Assembly (NCBI GenBank): GCA_964392365.1
Contig: CAYMPH010000020.1
Location: 9,996-73,995 of the forward strand
Length of the DNA: 64,000 bases
Direction: 5' to 3'
DNA from: CAYMPH01 sp964392365
GTDB taxonomy: Bacteria; Spirochaetota; UBA4802; UBA5550
Position 1 is the stretch's first letter; every line of letters begins with the position of its first letter. The translations under genes and the position numbers were made by a program. Shown here piece after piece: positions 1-8,591 of this stretch. The notes below the pieces were generated by a model that had not been told where the DNA came from, made no database searches, and saw only the letters and a program-made list of their open reading frames with translations.

Positions 1-2144
1 TCTGGCTTGGACAGAAAACAAAATTAAAAAAAATATCCGATGGACATTATGAATTTCAGGGCATATCCCGCGATGTTACTGACCGGAAGAAAGCTGAAGA
101 AGCCAGGCTTGAACTTGAGGATCAGAAAACGCGTTTTTTCGCCAATATCTCTCATGAGATCCGCACTCCTCTTACTCTTATGATCTCACCTATTGAATCT
201 GTAATTCAGGGAGATTACGGCAAAAAAATCAACAGAACTTTTTTCGACAACCTGTACCGGAATGGATTACGTCTGCTGAAACTGGTGAACAACCTTCTCG
301 ACTTTTCCAAAATCGAAGCCGGACGTATGAAAATGAAGGTACGCGAGATAGACCTGGCAGCATTCATCCGCAATTACATAAGCGCAGTGCATTCTGCAGC
401 TGAATCAAAAGGGCTCAGCATTGTTTTCAAATCAGATTCAGAGCAGTTGCCGGTTTATATAGATCCCGACAAGATGGATAAAGTCATCATGAATCTTTTT
501 TCTAATGCACTTAAGTTTACTGAAAGCGGCGGTTCAATCTCGGTTCATATTCATGAAGATGATATTTTCTGCCATATAGAATTCAGTGATACCGGAGAAG
601 GAATTCCTTCTCAGAGTATTGAATCAATATTCGACCGTTTCAGCCAGGCTGACACCAGCGCAACAAGAAAGCACGAAGGCACCGGGATCGGTCTTGCTCT
701 TGCAAAGGAGCTGGTGGAAATGCACGGCGGCACTATAAAAGTCAAAAGCCGTTATATAGAAGATAGTCCGGAAGATCACGGATCAGTTTTTTCTGTTTCC
801 ATTATCAAAGGCCTGGATCATCTGAAAATGATGGGTAATGTTGAATTTGTTACAGGAGACGAGATAGGGGAATCGGTCAGTGATCACCGCTTTTACGGAA
901 TGAGGGAAATGCACGATCTGAATGATGGCCGGAAGGAACAATCCAAATCTTCTATTAAAATTGATGAAAAAACAGAAGCTGTTGAAAATGTTTCACATGC
1001 TCCGGAGATATCTATAAAAACTGATGCGGCTTCGGTGCTTATAGTAGATGATAATCCAGACATGCGGGATTTTCTCTCATTTCTATTAAAAAAATATTAC
1101 ACTGTTCATTGCGCAGAAAACGGTAAAGCCGGAATTGAAGCAGTGAATGCGATTTCACCGGATATTATTATAACAGATGTAATGATGCCTGTAATGGACG
1201 GACATGAGATGACCAGCCGTCTCAAGAATGATGACATACACAGGCACATACCTGTTATAATGCTTACTGCCAAATCAGAGATGGCTCATAAACTGGAAGG
1301 TTTTGAACACGGCGCTGATGATTTCCTTACCAAGCCTTTCAATTCCAAGGAGCTTCTTGCAAGAATAAAGACATTGCTTAAAACAAGAGAATATGAAAAA
1401 GAAATATCACAAAGAAACTACGAGATTGAGCAGGAGATGGAAGTGGCGCGCCTTCTGCAAATGCGGCTGCTGCCGGAACAGATTACTGAACTCTCCGGAT
1501 ATGAATCACATGCACTTTATATACCTATGGATAAAGTCGGAGGAGATTTTTATGATTATACTCTCAGGGATCAGTATATTGATCTGTTCATAGCTGACGT
1601 ATCCGGCCACGGTCTCCCTGGAGCTTTCCTTGCCATGATGACAAAGATGTCACTTGAAAACGTTACTGAACGTCACATGACAAACCGGACTCTGTATCTT
1701 GTAAATGATATAATCTGCCGGTCAACAGTAAACAGCAACTATGTAACAGCATTTTTGTGCAGAATTGATACTCATAACAATATGATGAAGTTCAGCAACG
1801 CCGGTCATATGCCCCCTCTGGTATATCGCAAAAAAAGCGGCGAGTTTTTTGAACTTTCGGCAAAGGGAAAACCTCTGGGATGGTTCAGCAATTTAAAAAT
1901 AGAGGAAAAAGAATTTCAGCTTGCTTCAGGGGACCGCCTTATTCTCTTCACCGACGGCATCACTGAATGCGTGGACATAGACAAGAACCTGTTCGGTGAT
2001 GACCGCTTCAAAGAATTCATTACTGCAAACCGGGATCAGTCTCCTGAGAAATTCTGCGATTTACTGCTTGCGCACCTGCGCGAATTTTCACAAAGCGAAA
2101 AATTTGATGACGATCTTACTCTTGTTGTATTTGATGTACTGTAA
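1..2144 (+). CDS. Hybrid histidine kinase with receiver and SpoIIE phosphatase domains (5' end outside window)
   Basis: The reading frame is open from base 3, so the gene begins left of the window; the ATG at 180 lies inside the kinase domain. Visible order: end of a PAS/PAC domain (GISRDVTDRKKAEEA), HisKA with the phospho-acceptor His at bases 153-155 (NISHEIRTPL), HATPase_c (N box, DTGEGIP, GTGIGLAL), a receiver domain (VDDNPDMR, phospho-Asp in ITDVMMPVMDG), then a SpoIIE/PP2C-type serine phosphatase (VGGDFYDY, DVSGHG, DDLTLVVFD). By family, a sensed signal passes by His-Asp relay to the receiver, which would control dephosphorylation of an anti-sigma antagonist-like partner; the partner is not in the window. 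It is a close paralogue of the next gene over its whole visible length. Confidence 0.95.
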   Translation, partial: WLGQKTKLKKISDGHYEFQGISRDVTDRKKAEEARLELEDQKTRFFANISHEIRTPLTLMISPIESVIQGDYGKKINRTFFDNLYRNGLRLLKLVNNLLDFSKIEAGRMKMKVREIDLAAFIRNYISAVHSAAESKGLSIVFKSDSEQLPVYIDPDKMDKVIMNLFSNALKFTESGGSISVHIHEDDIFCHIEFSDTGEGIPSQSIESIFDRFSQADTSATRKHEGTGIGLALAKELVEMHGGTIKVKSRYIEDSPEDHGSVFSVSIIKGLDHLKMMGNVEFVTGDEIGESVSDHRFYGMREMHDLNDGRKEQSKSSIKIDEKTEAVENVSHAPEISIKTDAASVLIVDDNPDMRDFLSFLLKKYYTVHCAENGKAGIEAVNAISPDIIITDVMMPVMDGHEMTSRLKNDDIHRHIPVIMLTAKSEMAHKLEGFEHGADDFLTKPFNSKELLARIKTLLKTREYEKEISQRNYEIEQEMEVARLLQMRLLPEQITELSGYESHALYIPMDKVGGDFYDYTLRDQYIDLFIADVSGHGLPGAFLAMMTKMSLENVTERHMTNRTLYLVNDIICRSTVNSNYVTAFLCRIDTHNNMMKFSNAGHMPPLVYRKKSGEFFELSAKGKPLGWFSNLKIEEKEFQLASGDRLILFTDGITECVDIDKNLFGDDRFKEFITANRDQSPEKFCDLLLAHLREFSQSEKFDDDLTLVVFDVL

Positions 2145-2216
2145 TTGACTGAATCTGAAGTTACAGAATATGCCCCGTCTTGATATCCATAAATTCATTT
2201 CATCATTATCGATCTT

Positions 2217-2235
2217 CAGCTGTTAATAATAGCTG
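2217..2235 (+). terminator. Weak hairpin, possible terminator
   Basis: CAGCTGTT-AAT-AATAGCTG forms an 8-bp stem (one G-T pair) about 70 bp after the first kinase gene. It is followed by a short T-rich stretch (cctttattttt). The stem is AU-rich and the role is uncertain. Confidence 0.3.
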
Positions 2236-2351
2236 CACCTTTATTTTTAATATAAAAAGTAGTTGAAAAATTAGATTGATAGTACCGTATTTGAAAAATG
2301 CAGTCAGGTAATTTTCTTAATAATTATTTTGTTTCATCAATAGAGGTTTTC

Positions 2352-2462
2352 ATGACATCAATCAATTCTATTTTCTTCAAACGAAAATCTGCTTTTGCAT
2401 TTGAGCATGAAAATCTGATCAGAACCGGATTATTTCTTTTCACCCTATATTGGAAATCCTAA
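2352..2462 (+). CDS. Possible 36-residue leader peptide, in frame with the downstream kinase
   Basis: ATG at 2352 has a good Shine-Dalgarno (GAGG, 6 nt spacing). The 36 codons end in TAA at 2460-2462, three bases before the TTG taken as start of the next kinase and in the same frame. It could be a real leader peptide coupling translation to the weakly initiated TTG gene. It could also be the original N-terminus of that kinase cut off by a nonsense change, or chance. No homology is recognised. Confidence 0.35.
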   Translation: MTSINSIFFKRKSAFAFEHENLIRTGLFLFTLYWKS

Positions 2463-2465
2463 ACC

Positions 2466-5400
2466 TTGAATCTTATAGATCATTTTTATGCTAATTTTTT
2501 CACAGTAGGCGCCCTGATTCCTACAGCTTTTGATATTTTCCTGGCATATATTTTCTTTTCAGTAAAAGATAAATCGAAACCCACATTTCATCTCGGTATA
2601 GCTTTTCTATACCTGGCAATTTTTAATTTCGGATATTTCATAGCCAGCGGTTTTTATCACCCCAATGCTGCTTTTCACAGATGGATAACTGTGGGTTTTA
2701 TTATGCTTCATTTAACCCATGTGAATATGTTCATGCTTAATATCCATAAAGAAATTAACGCAAAGTATTCACGGATCTTTTTAATACTTCAATATGCTGT
2801 TTCATTAGCCGTATTCGCTGTATTTTTTCTGGAAACAATCAATGCGGATAAAATATTTGTCATATCCGCCCACCACTGGGACTTTAATGCAGACGAAATA
2901 AGCAGCTCTATCGGAATACTGATAATTGCATATCTGATAGTATTTTCAGCCATTACTTTCTGGAAGATAATCAGTATTAAAGGCAGGGTCCGCTATTTAA
3001 TATTGTTTATCGGAATATCCTATCTGATAGGATCAATCATACCAAGCTTTGCAAACGTTCTCAGCCGTGACGGCATTCTGGATCGCGGGACATTCCAGGT
3101 TCTGTGGGATCTCTTTTCTCTTGCCGGCCTGTATTTCATGGTGATCGGATATCTCAATTACACCCAGGACCGCTTCCCTCTCATGGCAAAAATAGTCAGT
3201 ATCATCATGGTAACTATCATGATGATACTTCAGGGTTTCAGCTATTACTCTTTTCAGGATAATGAAAAATCATTTGATGCCATACATCAGTCATACACTG
3301 AAATGTCCATAGCAGCAGAGAATCAGTTGAGTGACACATATTACATCACCGAATATTCTGCAGGCAGCGGCTCATTTTCAACAAAATTCTGGAAAGATAA
3401 TAGTATCTCAAAAATTGATTTTTCAGGATTCAAAAATGAATACCTCAATGCAGCCGTTTATGAAAATATCAGTTCTCTAAGTGACGATGGGTTTAATGAT
3501 AAAATAAAAATACTTTTACAAAACACGCATCCGGGTTTTAAAGGCTATAAAAACGCCATCAGCGGGAACATCATTAAGACATCCGGTAATAATAAGAAGA
3601 ATCAGAAAAAAAATCTTCTGAAATATCTATTAAGCATTCAGACTTATATACATTATAATTACAATAAAATACACACTATGCCGGATGAACAATTCCGTAA
3701 TACAGTAAGCGAGTATCTGAAAAAAACAGGCGCCAGATTCAATCCTTTTAAATCTGCCATTGAGGAATATCTGCAGAAAGAAAAGTCCGAAGGGCTTACT
3801 CTCAAGAACGGCGTACTTTCATTTCTATCGCCTATTGGAGCTCCTGATCAGAGGCATTACCGGAGTATTGGGAATTATCAGTTTATATCATATCTGCATG
3901 CCGACAGACAGAAAAATGCTGTATATGAAACCGGATTTTCGTATGAAGCATATCGCGAATACATGCACCCGTCAGCGCTGATGTTCATTCTTTCGCTATT
4001 CATTATTCTCGCAGTAATCATTTTCGGATTTAATCTTTTTTTCCGGGGAATATTGATTATGCCTCTGCACCGGCTGATTAACGGTTTACAGAATATCAGC
4101 CAGGGAAAATTTGACACACAGATACCTGTTAAGTTTGGAGACGAGATCGGGTTCGTATCATCAAGTTTCAATCTGATGGCAGACACTATCCGTCAGACAA
4201 AAGCAAGCCTTGATGATTACACAAACACCCTTGAACAGAAAGTCGAAGAACGCACACACGAGCTTGCGCAATCCGAAGAAAAGTACAGATCAATAATTGA
4301 TGCAGGAATAATCGGATATTTCGAGGTTGACCTGCATGGAAATTTTACTTTCTTTAATAAAAGTTTTCAGGAGTACACCCGATATTCACATGACGAACTC
4401 ATGAGCATGAATTTCCGGCAGATTGTACACGATGAAGATATTCAGCAGATTCTTTCAGATTTCGGGAAAGTATTCACGGGAATTACCTTAGTCGGGAATT
4501 TCATTCTCCGCGCCATATGGAAGAACGGGGAAATTTCCTATGGAGATAATTACGTAAGCGTTAAAAAAAATTCAGCGGGCAATATCATCGGTTTCCGCAG
4601 CGTGGTTCTTGATATAACAGCACGTGAAAAAGCTGAAGAAGCGCTTCGGGAAAGCGAGGAAAAATACCGGACCTTTGTTGAAAAAGCAACAGACGGCATT
4701 TTCAGAAATGATATAAGGGGAAATTTTCTTTATGTTAATCCGTCAGGATTGAACCTTCTGGGATATAATGAGGCAGAACTTCTGAAGATGAATTTCAGGG
4801 ATGTACTGATCGATGAAAGCAGAGAATTTGTGATGAATAATTTCCGGACCCAATTGAAAGAAAAGCTTGAAGAAACCTATATTGAATTTCCGGTAATAAG
4901 AAAAGACGGCTCTATACGCTGGCTCGGTCAGATAACAAAATTAATAAAACTCCGCGGCGATACCTTTGAATTCCACGGCATTTCAAGAGATGTTACTGAT
5001 CATAAAAAAGCTGAAGATGCCCGTAATGAGCTTGAAGAGCAGAAAACGCGTTTCTTTGCCAATATCTCTCATGAAATACGAACGCCTCTTACACTGATGA
5101 TCTCTCCGATTGAATCAGTTCTGCAGGGCGATTACGGCAAGGAAATAAACCGCGCTTTTTTCGATAATCTATACCGCAACGGACTTCGTCTTCTGAAGCT
5201 AGTTAACAACCTGCTCGATTTTTCCAAGATAGAAGCAGGCCGGATGAAGATGAAAGTCTGTGAAGTTGATCTGGTTGTATTTCTCCGGAATTATATAAGC
5301 GCAGTTAATTCTGCAGCTGAATCCAAAGGCATCACAATTACTTTTTCATCAGATTCAGACAAGGTCCCGGCTTACATAGATCTTGACAAGATGGATAAAG

Positions 5401-7061
5401 TAATAATGAATCTATTTTCAAACTCACTTAAATTCACTGAAAATGAAGGTTCAATCTCGATACGCATAAAGAATGACGATCTGAACTGCTGCATAGAATT
5501 CAAAGATACTGGAGAAGGAATTCCTTCCCAGAGTATTGATTCTATTTTCGACAGGTTCAGCCAGGCTGATACCAGCGCAACAAGGAGACACGAAGGAACA
5601 GGCATAGGCCTTGCTCTTGCCAGGGAACTGGTTGAAATGCACGGAGGCACTATAAGAGTTGAAAGCCGCTATATTAAAGATAATCCATCAGATCACGGAT
5701 CATTGTTTACAATTTCCATACCATTGGGAAGAGAGCATTTTGAGGGAATTGACTTTGTTGAATTTATATCAGAAAATGATCTTGATGATATGGTAAGCGA
5801 TCACAGTTTCTTCGGTATGAGGGAGATGCATGATCTTGCAGTCAGCACAGACTCAAATTCAACCATGAATGAAAGTGTCGGAAAACTTGAAGATATAAAT
5901 AATGATTATACAGCTCCGGAACATGCGGCTGGTTCTCAATCACCTGCATCTGTTCTTATAGTTGACGACAATCCGGACATGCGCGATTTTCTTTCATATC
6001 TATTAAAAAAACATTATACTGTTCATCTTGCAGAGAACGGCAAAGCCGGGCTTGAAGCAGCAGACAGGATTTCTCCGGATTTAATTATTACTGATGTCAT
6101 GATGCCAGTAATGGACGGCCATGAGCTGACAAGACTTCTCAAAAGTAATCCAAAGCATAAGCACATACCGGTTATCATGCTTACAGCCAAAGCTGAGATG
6201 ACCCACAAACTCGAAGGATTTGAACAGGGTGCTGATGATTTCCTTACAAAGCCTTTTAATTCCAAGGAGCTTCTCGCCAGAATCAGGACATTGCTGAAAA
6301 CAAGAGAATACGAAAAAGAAATTTCTCTCAGAAATGAAGACATTGAGCAGGAGATGGAAGTGGCCCGTCAGCTTCAGCAGCGTCTGCTGCCTGAACAGAT
6401 TAATGAGCTCCCTGGATATAATTATCATGCCCTGTATATACCAATGGATAAAGTTGGAGGAGATTTTTACGACTACACACTGCGTGATCAGTATATTGAT
6501 CTTTTCATTGCAGATGTATCAGGTCACGGACTTCCCGGAGCATTTCTTGCAATGATGACCAAGATGTCCCTTGAGAGCGCAACCGAACGCAAATCCACTA
6601 ACAGCACCCTGGCTCAAATAAATGACGTAATATGCCGTTCAACAGTAAACAGCAACCATGTAACTGCATTTCTTGGAAGAATTGACACTGCAACAAATAT
6701 AATCAGGTTCAGCAATGCAGGTCATCTGCCTCCGCTGGTGTACAGGATGAGCAGCGGGGAATTCTTCGAGCTCAATGCAAAAGGGATGCCGCTTGGATGG
6801 TTCCGGGAATATAAAATTGAAGAGAAAGAATTCCAGCTTCTCCCCGCAGACAGACTGATCCTGTTTACAGACGGAATTACAGAATGCATTGATCCTCTTG
6901 AGAACATGTTCGGAGAAGACGGATTCAGGGAATTTATATCTTCAAACAGAAATATTTCAGCAGAAAGTTTCTGCGAAATACTGCTTGCCAATCTTTATAA
7001 ATTTTCCGGGAAAAAAACATTTGAAGATGATCTTACACTTGTCGTATTTGACGTTTTATGA
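2466..7061 (+). CDS. Membrane hybrid histidine kinase with two PAS, receiver and SpoIIE phosphatase domains
   Basis: This 1531-residue protein has about seven N-terminal membrane helices (residues ~10-245), an extracytoplasmic region (~260-500), another helix (~508-530), HAMP (~530-590), two PAS/PAC domains (~605-860), HisKA with His869 (NISHEIRTPL), HATPase_c (DTGEGIP, GTGIGLAL), a receiver (D1167/D1168, phospho-Asp1210) and a C-terminal SpoIIE phosphatase (metal-site D1333 in VGGDFYDY, D1350 in DVSGHG). The start is TTG at 2466: TAA at 2460-2462 blocks extension and no ATG lies close downstream. It is an intact paralogue of the truncated gene at the left edge. Family knowledge suggests a phosphorelay whose output is protein-serine dephosphorylation; the target is unknown. 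Confidence 0.95.
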   Translation: MNLIDHFYANFFTVGALIPTAFDIFLAYIFFSVKDKSKPTFHLGIAFLYLAIFNFGYFIASGFYHPNAAFHRWITVGFIMLHLTHVNMFMLNIHKEINAKYSRIFLILQYAVSLAVFAVFFLETINADKIFVISAHHWDFNADEISSSIGILIIAYLIVFSAITFWKIISIKGRVRYLILFIGISYLIGSIIPSFANVLSRDGILDRGTFQVLWDLFSLAGLYFMVIGYLNYTQDRFPLMAKIVSIIMVTIMMILQGFSYYSFQDNEKSFDAIHQSYTEMSIAAENQLSDTYYITEYSAGSGSFSTKFWKDNSISKIDFSGFKNEYLNAAVYENISSLSDDGFNDKIKILLQNTHPGFKGYKNAISGNIIKTSGNNKKNQKKNLLKYLLSIQTYIHYNYNKIHTMPDEQFRNTVSEYLKKTGARFNPFKSAIEEYLQKEKSEGLTLKNGVLSFLSPIGAPDQRHYRSIGNYQFISYLHADRQKNAVYETGFSYEAYREYMHPSALMFILSLFIILAVIIFGFNLFFRGILIMPLHRLINGLQNISQGKFDTQIPVKFGDEIGFVSSSFNLMADTIRQTKASLDDYTNTLEQKVEERTHELAQSEEKYRSIIDAGIIGYFEVDLHGNFTFFNKSFQEYTRYSHDELMSMNFRQIVHDEDIQQILSDFGKVFTGITLVGNFILRAIWKNGEISYGDNYVSVKKNSAGNIIGFRSVVLDITAREKAEEALRESEEKYRTFVEKATDGIFRNDIRGNFLYVNPSGLNLLGYNEAELLKMNFRDVLIDESREFVMNNFRTQLKEKLEETYIEFPVIRKDGSIRWLGQITKLIKLRGDTFEFHGISRDVTDHKKAEDARNELEEQKTRFFANISHEIRTPLTLMISPIESVLQGDYGKEINRAFFDNLYRNGLRLLKLVNNLLDFSKIEAGRMKMKVCEVDLVVFLRNYISAVNSAAESKGITITFSSDSDKVPAYIDLDKMDKVIMNLFSNSLKFTENEGSISIRIKNDDLNCCIEFKDTGEGIPSQSIDSIFDRFSQADTSATRRHEGTGIGLALARELVEMHGGTIRVESRYIKDNPSDHGSLFTISIPLGREHFEGIDFVEFISENDLDDMVSDHSFFGMREMHDLAVSTDSNSTMNESVGKLEDINNDYTAPEHAAGSQSPASVLIVDDNPDMRDFLSYLLKKHYTVHLAENGKAGLEAADRISPDLIITDVMMPVMDGHELTRLLKSNPKHKHIPVIMLTAKAEMTHKLEGFEQGADDFLTKPFNSKELLARIRTLLKTREYEKEISLRNEDIEQEMEVARQLQQRLLPEQINELPGYNYHALYIPMDKVGGDFYDYTLRDQYIDLFIADVSGHGLPGAFLAMMTKMSLESATERKSTNSTLAQINDVICRSTVNSNHVTAFLGRIDTATNIIRFSNAGHLPPLVYRMSSGEFFELNAKGMPLGWFREYKIEEKEFQLLPADRLILFTDGITECIDPLENMFGEDGFREFISSNRNISAESFCEILLANLYKFSGKKTFEDDLTLVVFDVL

Positions 7062-7139
7062 TAGCCTGAATCAATGTATATTTAATAACTTTACCATATA
7101 AACAAAGAAAATTTAATCGAATAAAAAAGTAGAAAAAAA

Positions 7140-8516
7140 ATGAATGAACAAAATCCAAAAGTAAATAAATATGTTCTGCTTGCAGTAACAATGACTTCAA
7201 GTTTTCTGAATCCTCTAATGGGCGCTGCTGTCAATATAGCATTGCCGAGAATCGGAGCTGAGCTTTCAATGTCAGCGGTGGGCATCAGCTGGGTGAGCAT
7301 GTCTTTCCTGCTGGCTTCATCAATCTTCCTTGTTCCCCTGGGTAAAATCAGCGACAGTTTCGGGCGGAAAAAAGTTTTCCTATATGGGAACATTCTGTTT
7401 GCTCTTTCATCAATTTTCTGTGCTTTATCTTTCTCTTCTGAGATGTTAATCATCGGGCGTTTACTGCAGGGACTGGCAGCTGCAGGAATATTTGCTACAA
7501 GTATGGCAATTGTCATATCGGCTTTTGATATAAAAGAAAGAGGTAAAATGATCGGGTTTAATGTTACGGCTGTTTATTTAGGATTATCAATTTCTCCTGT
7601 CCTGGGCGGCTTTCTGACTGATACGCTTGGATGGCGATCGCTTTTTTATATTAATGCAGCGACTGTTACTTTAATTATCATAGCTGTACTCTTTAAGATA
7701 AAAGATGAATGGTATGTACCTACTGATGCAGAATTTGATTTTACCGGAACCCTGATATACATGATTTCTGTTTCAGGTTTAATGTACGGCTTTGCTCATC
7801 TGCCTGATATGCCTGCTGTTTTTATGACACTTTCCGGAGCTGCAGGAATTGCGCTATTTGTCAGATATGAATTAAAACAGACCAACCCCGTTCTGAATAT
7901 GCAGCTCTTCTTTAAAAATAAGCTTTTTGCATATTCCAATCTTTCTGCATTTATTAATTATGCTGCTACGTTTGCTATAACCTTTGTTTTAAGTTTATAT
8001 CTTCAGTATGTTAAAGGATTATCCCCAAAGGAAGCCGGTGCAATATTAATAGCCCAGCCTGTAATCATGGCAGTTGTTTCATCTGTTTCAGGAAGGATGT
8101 CCGATAAGAGAGACCCGAGGATTCTTGCTTCCTTAGGCATGGGAATTTCCAGTATCGGCCTGCTTCTGCTGACTTTTATATCCAGGGAAACCCACCTGGC
8201 ATATATTATTTTATCACTTCTGATTTTAGGTTTCGGTTTCGGCATGTTTTCATCACCAAATACGAACTCAATAATGAGCTCTGTTGAAAAAAAATATTTA
8301 AGTCTCGCTTCTGCAACAGTTGCAACAATGCGCACGAGCGGCATGATGTTCAGCATGGCTGTAGCTGCACTATCAGTACATGTTTTTCTCGGCGATTCAA
8401 AAATTTCTTCCGATAATCTGGATTTGTTCATGCTGAGCATGAAAACCATTTTAATAGCATTTACTGTATTATGCGTTGCCGGAATTTTCACTTCCCTTGC
8501 CGGCAGAAAGAAATAA
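7140..8516 (+). CDS. MFS drug/solute exporter, DHA2 (EmrB/QacA) type
   Basis: A 458-residue polytopic membrane protein. Motif A of the major facilitator superfamily is present in the first cytoplasmic loop (GKISDSFGRKKVF), and the N-terminus has the ALPRIGAELS pattern of proton-driven multidrug exporters. About 12-14 membrane helices are visible. The family expels hydrophobic compounds in exchange for protons; the substrate cannot be read from sequence. The ATG at 7140 follows an A-rich stretch without a clear Shine-Dalgarno. It is convergent with the RND pump gene and ends at a strong shared terminator. Confidence 0.9.
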   Translation: MNEQNPKVNKYVLLAVTMTSSFLNPLMGAAVNIALPRIGAELSMSAVGISWVSMSFLLASSIFLVPLGKISDSFGRKKVFLYGNILFALSSIFCALSFSSEMLIIGRLLQGLAAAGIFATSMAIVISAFDIKERGKMIGFNVTAVYLGLSISPVLGGFLTDTLGWRSLFYINAATVTLIIIAVLFKIKDEWYVPTDAEFDFTGTLIYMISVSGLMYGFAHLPDMPAVFMTLSGAAGIALFVRYELKQTNPVLNMQLFFKNKLFAYSNLSAFINYAATFAITFVLSLYLQYVKGLSPKEAGAILIAQPVIMAVVSSVSGRMSDKRDPRILASLGMGISSIGLLLLTFISRETHLAYIILSLLILGFGFGMFSSPNTNSIMSSVEKKYLSLASATVATMRTSGMMFSMAVAALSVHVFLGDSKISSDNLDLFMLSMKTILIAFTVLCVAGIFTSLAGRKK

Positions 8517-8531
8517 ATTATATTCATCAAT

Positions 8532-8567
8532 AAAAAGCGGATACTGGAAATCCAGAATCCGCTTTTT
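8532..8567. terminator. Strong bidirectional terminator
   Basis: AAAAAGCGGAT pairs with ATCCGCTTTTT, and an inner CTGGA/TCCAG stem caps it. The hairpin has A-runs on one side and T-runs on the other, so it works in both directions, between the convergent MFS and RND genes. Confidence 0.9.
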
Positions 8568-8591
8568 ATATCACAACAATTATCCGGATAA

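Larger units (their letters stand above)
2145..2465. other. 320-bp gap between the tandem hybrid kinases
   Basis: The gap holds a possible weak terminator hairpin at 2217-2235 and a 36-codon open frame at 2352-2462 (separate entry). I see no other coding signal and no clear promoter. Confidence 0.5.
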
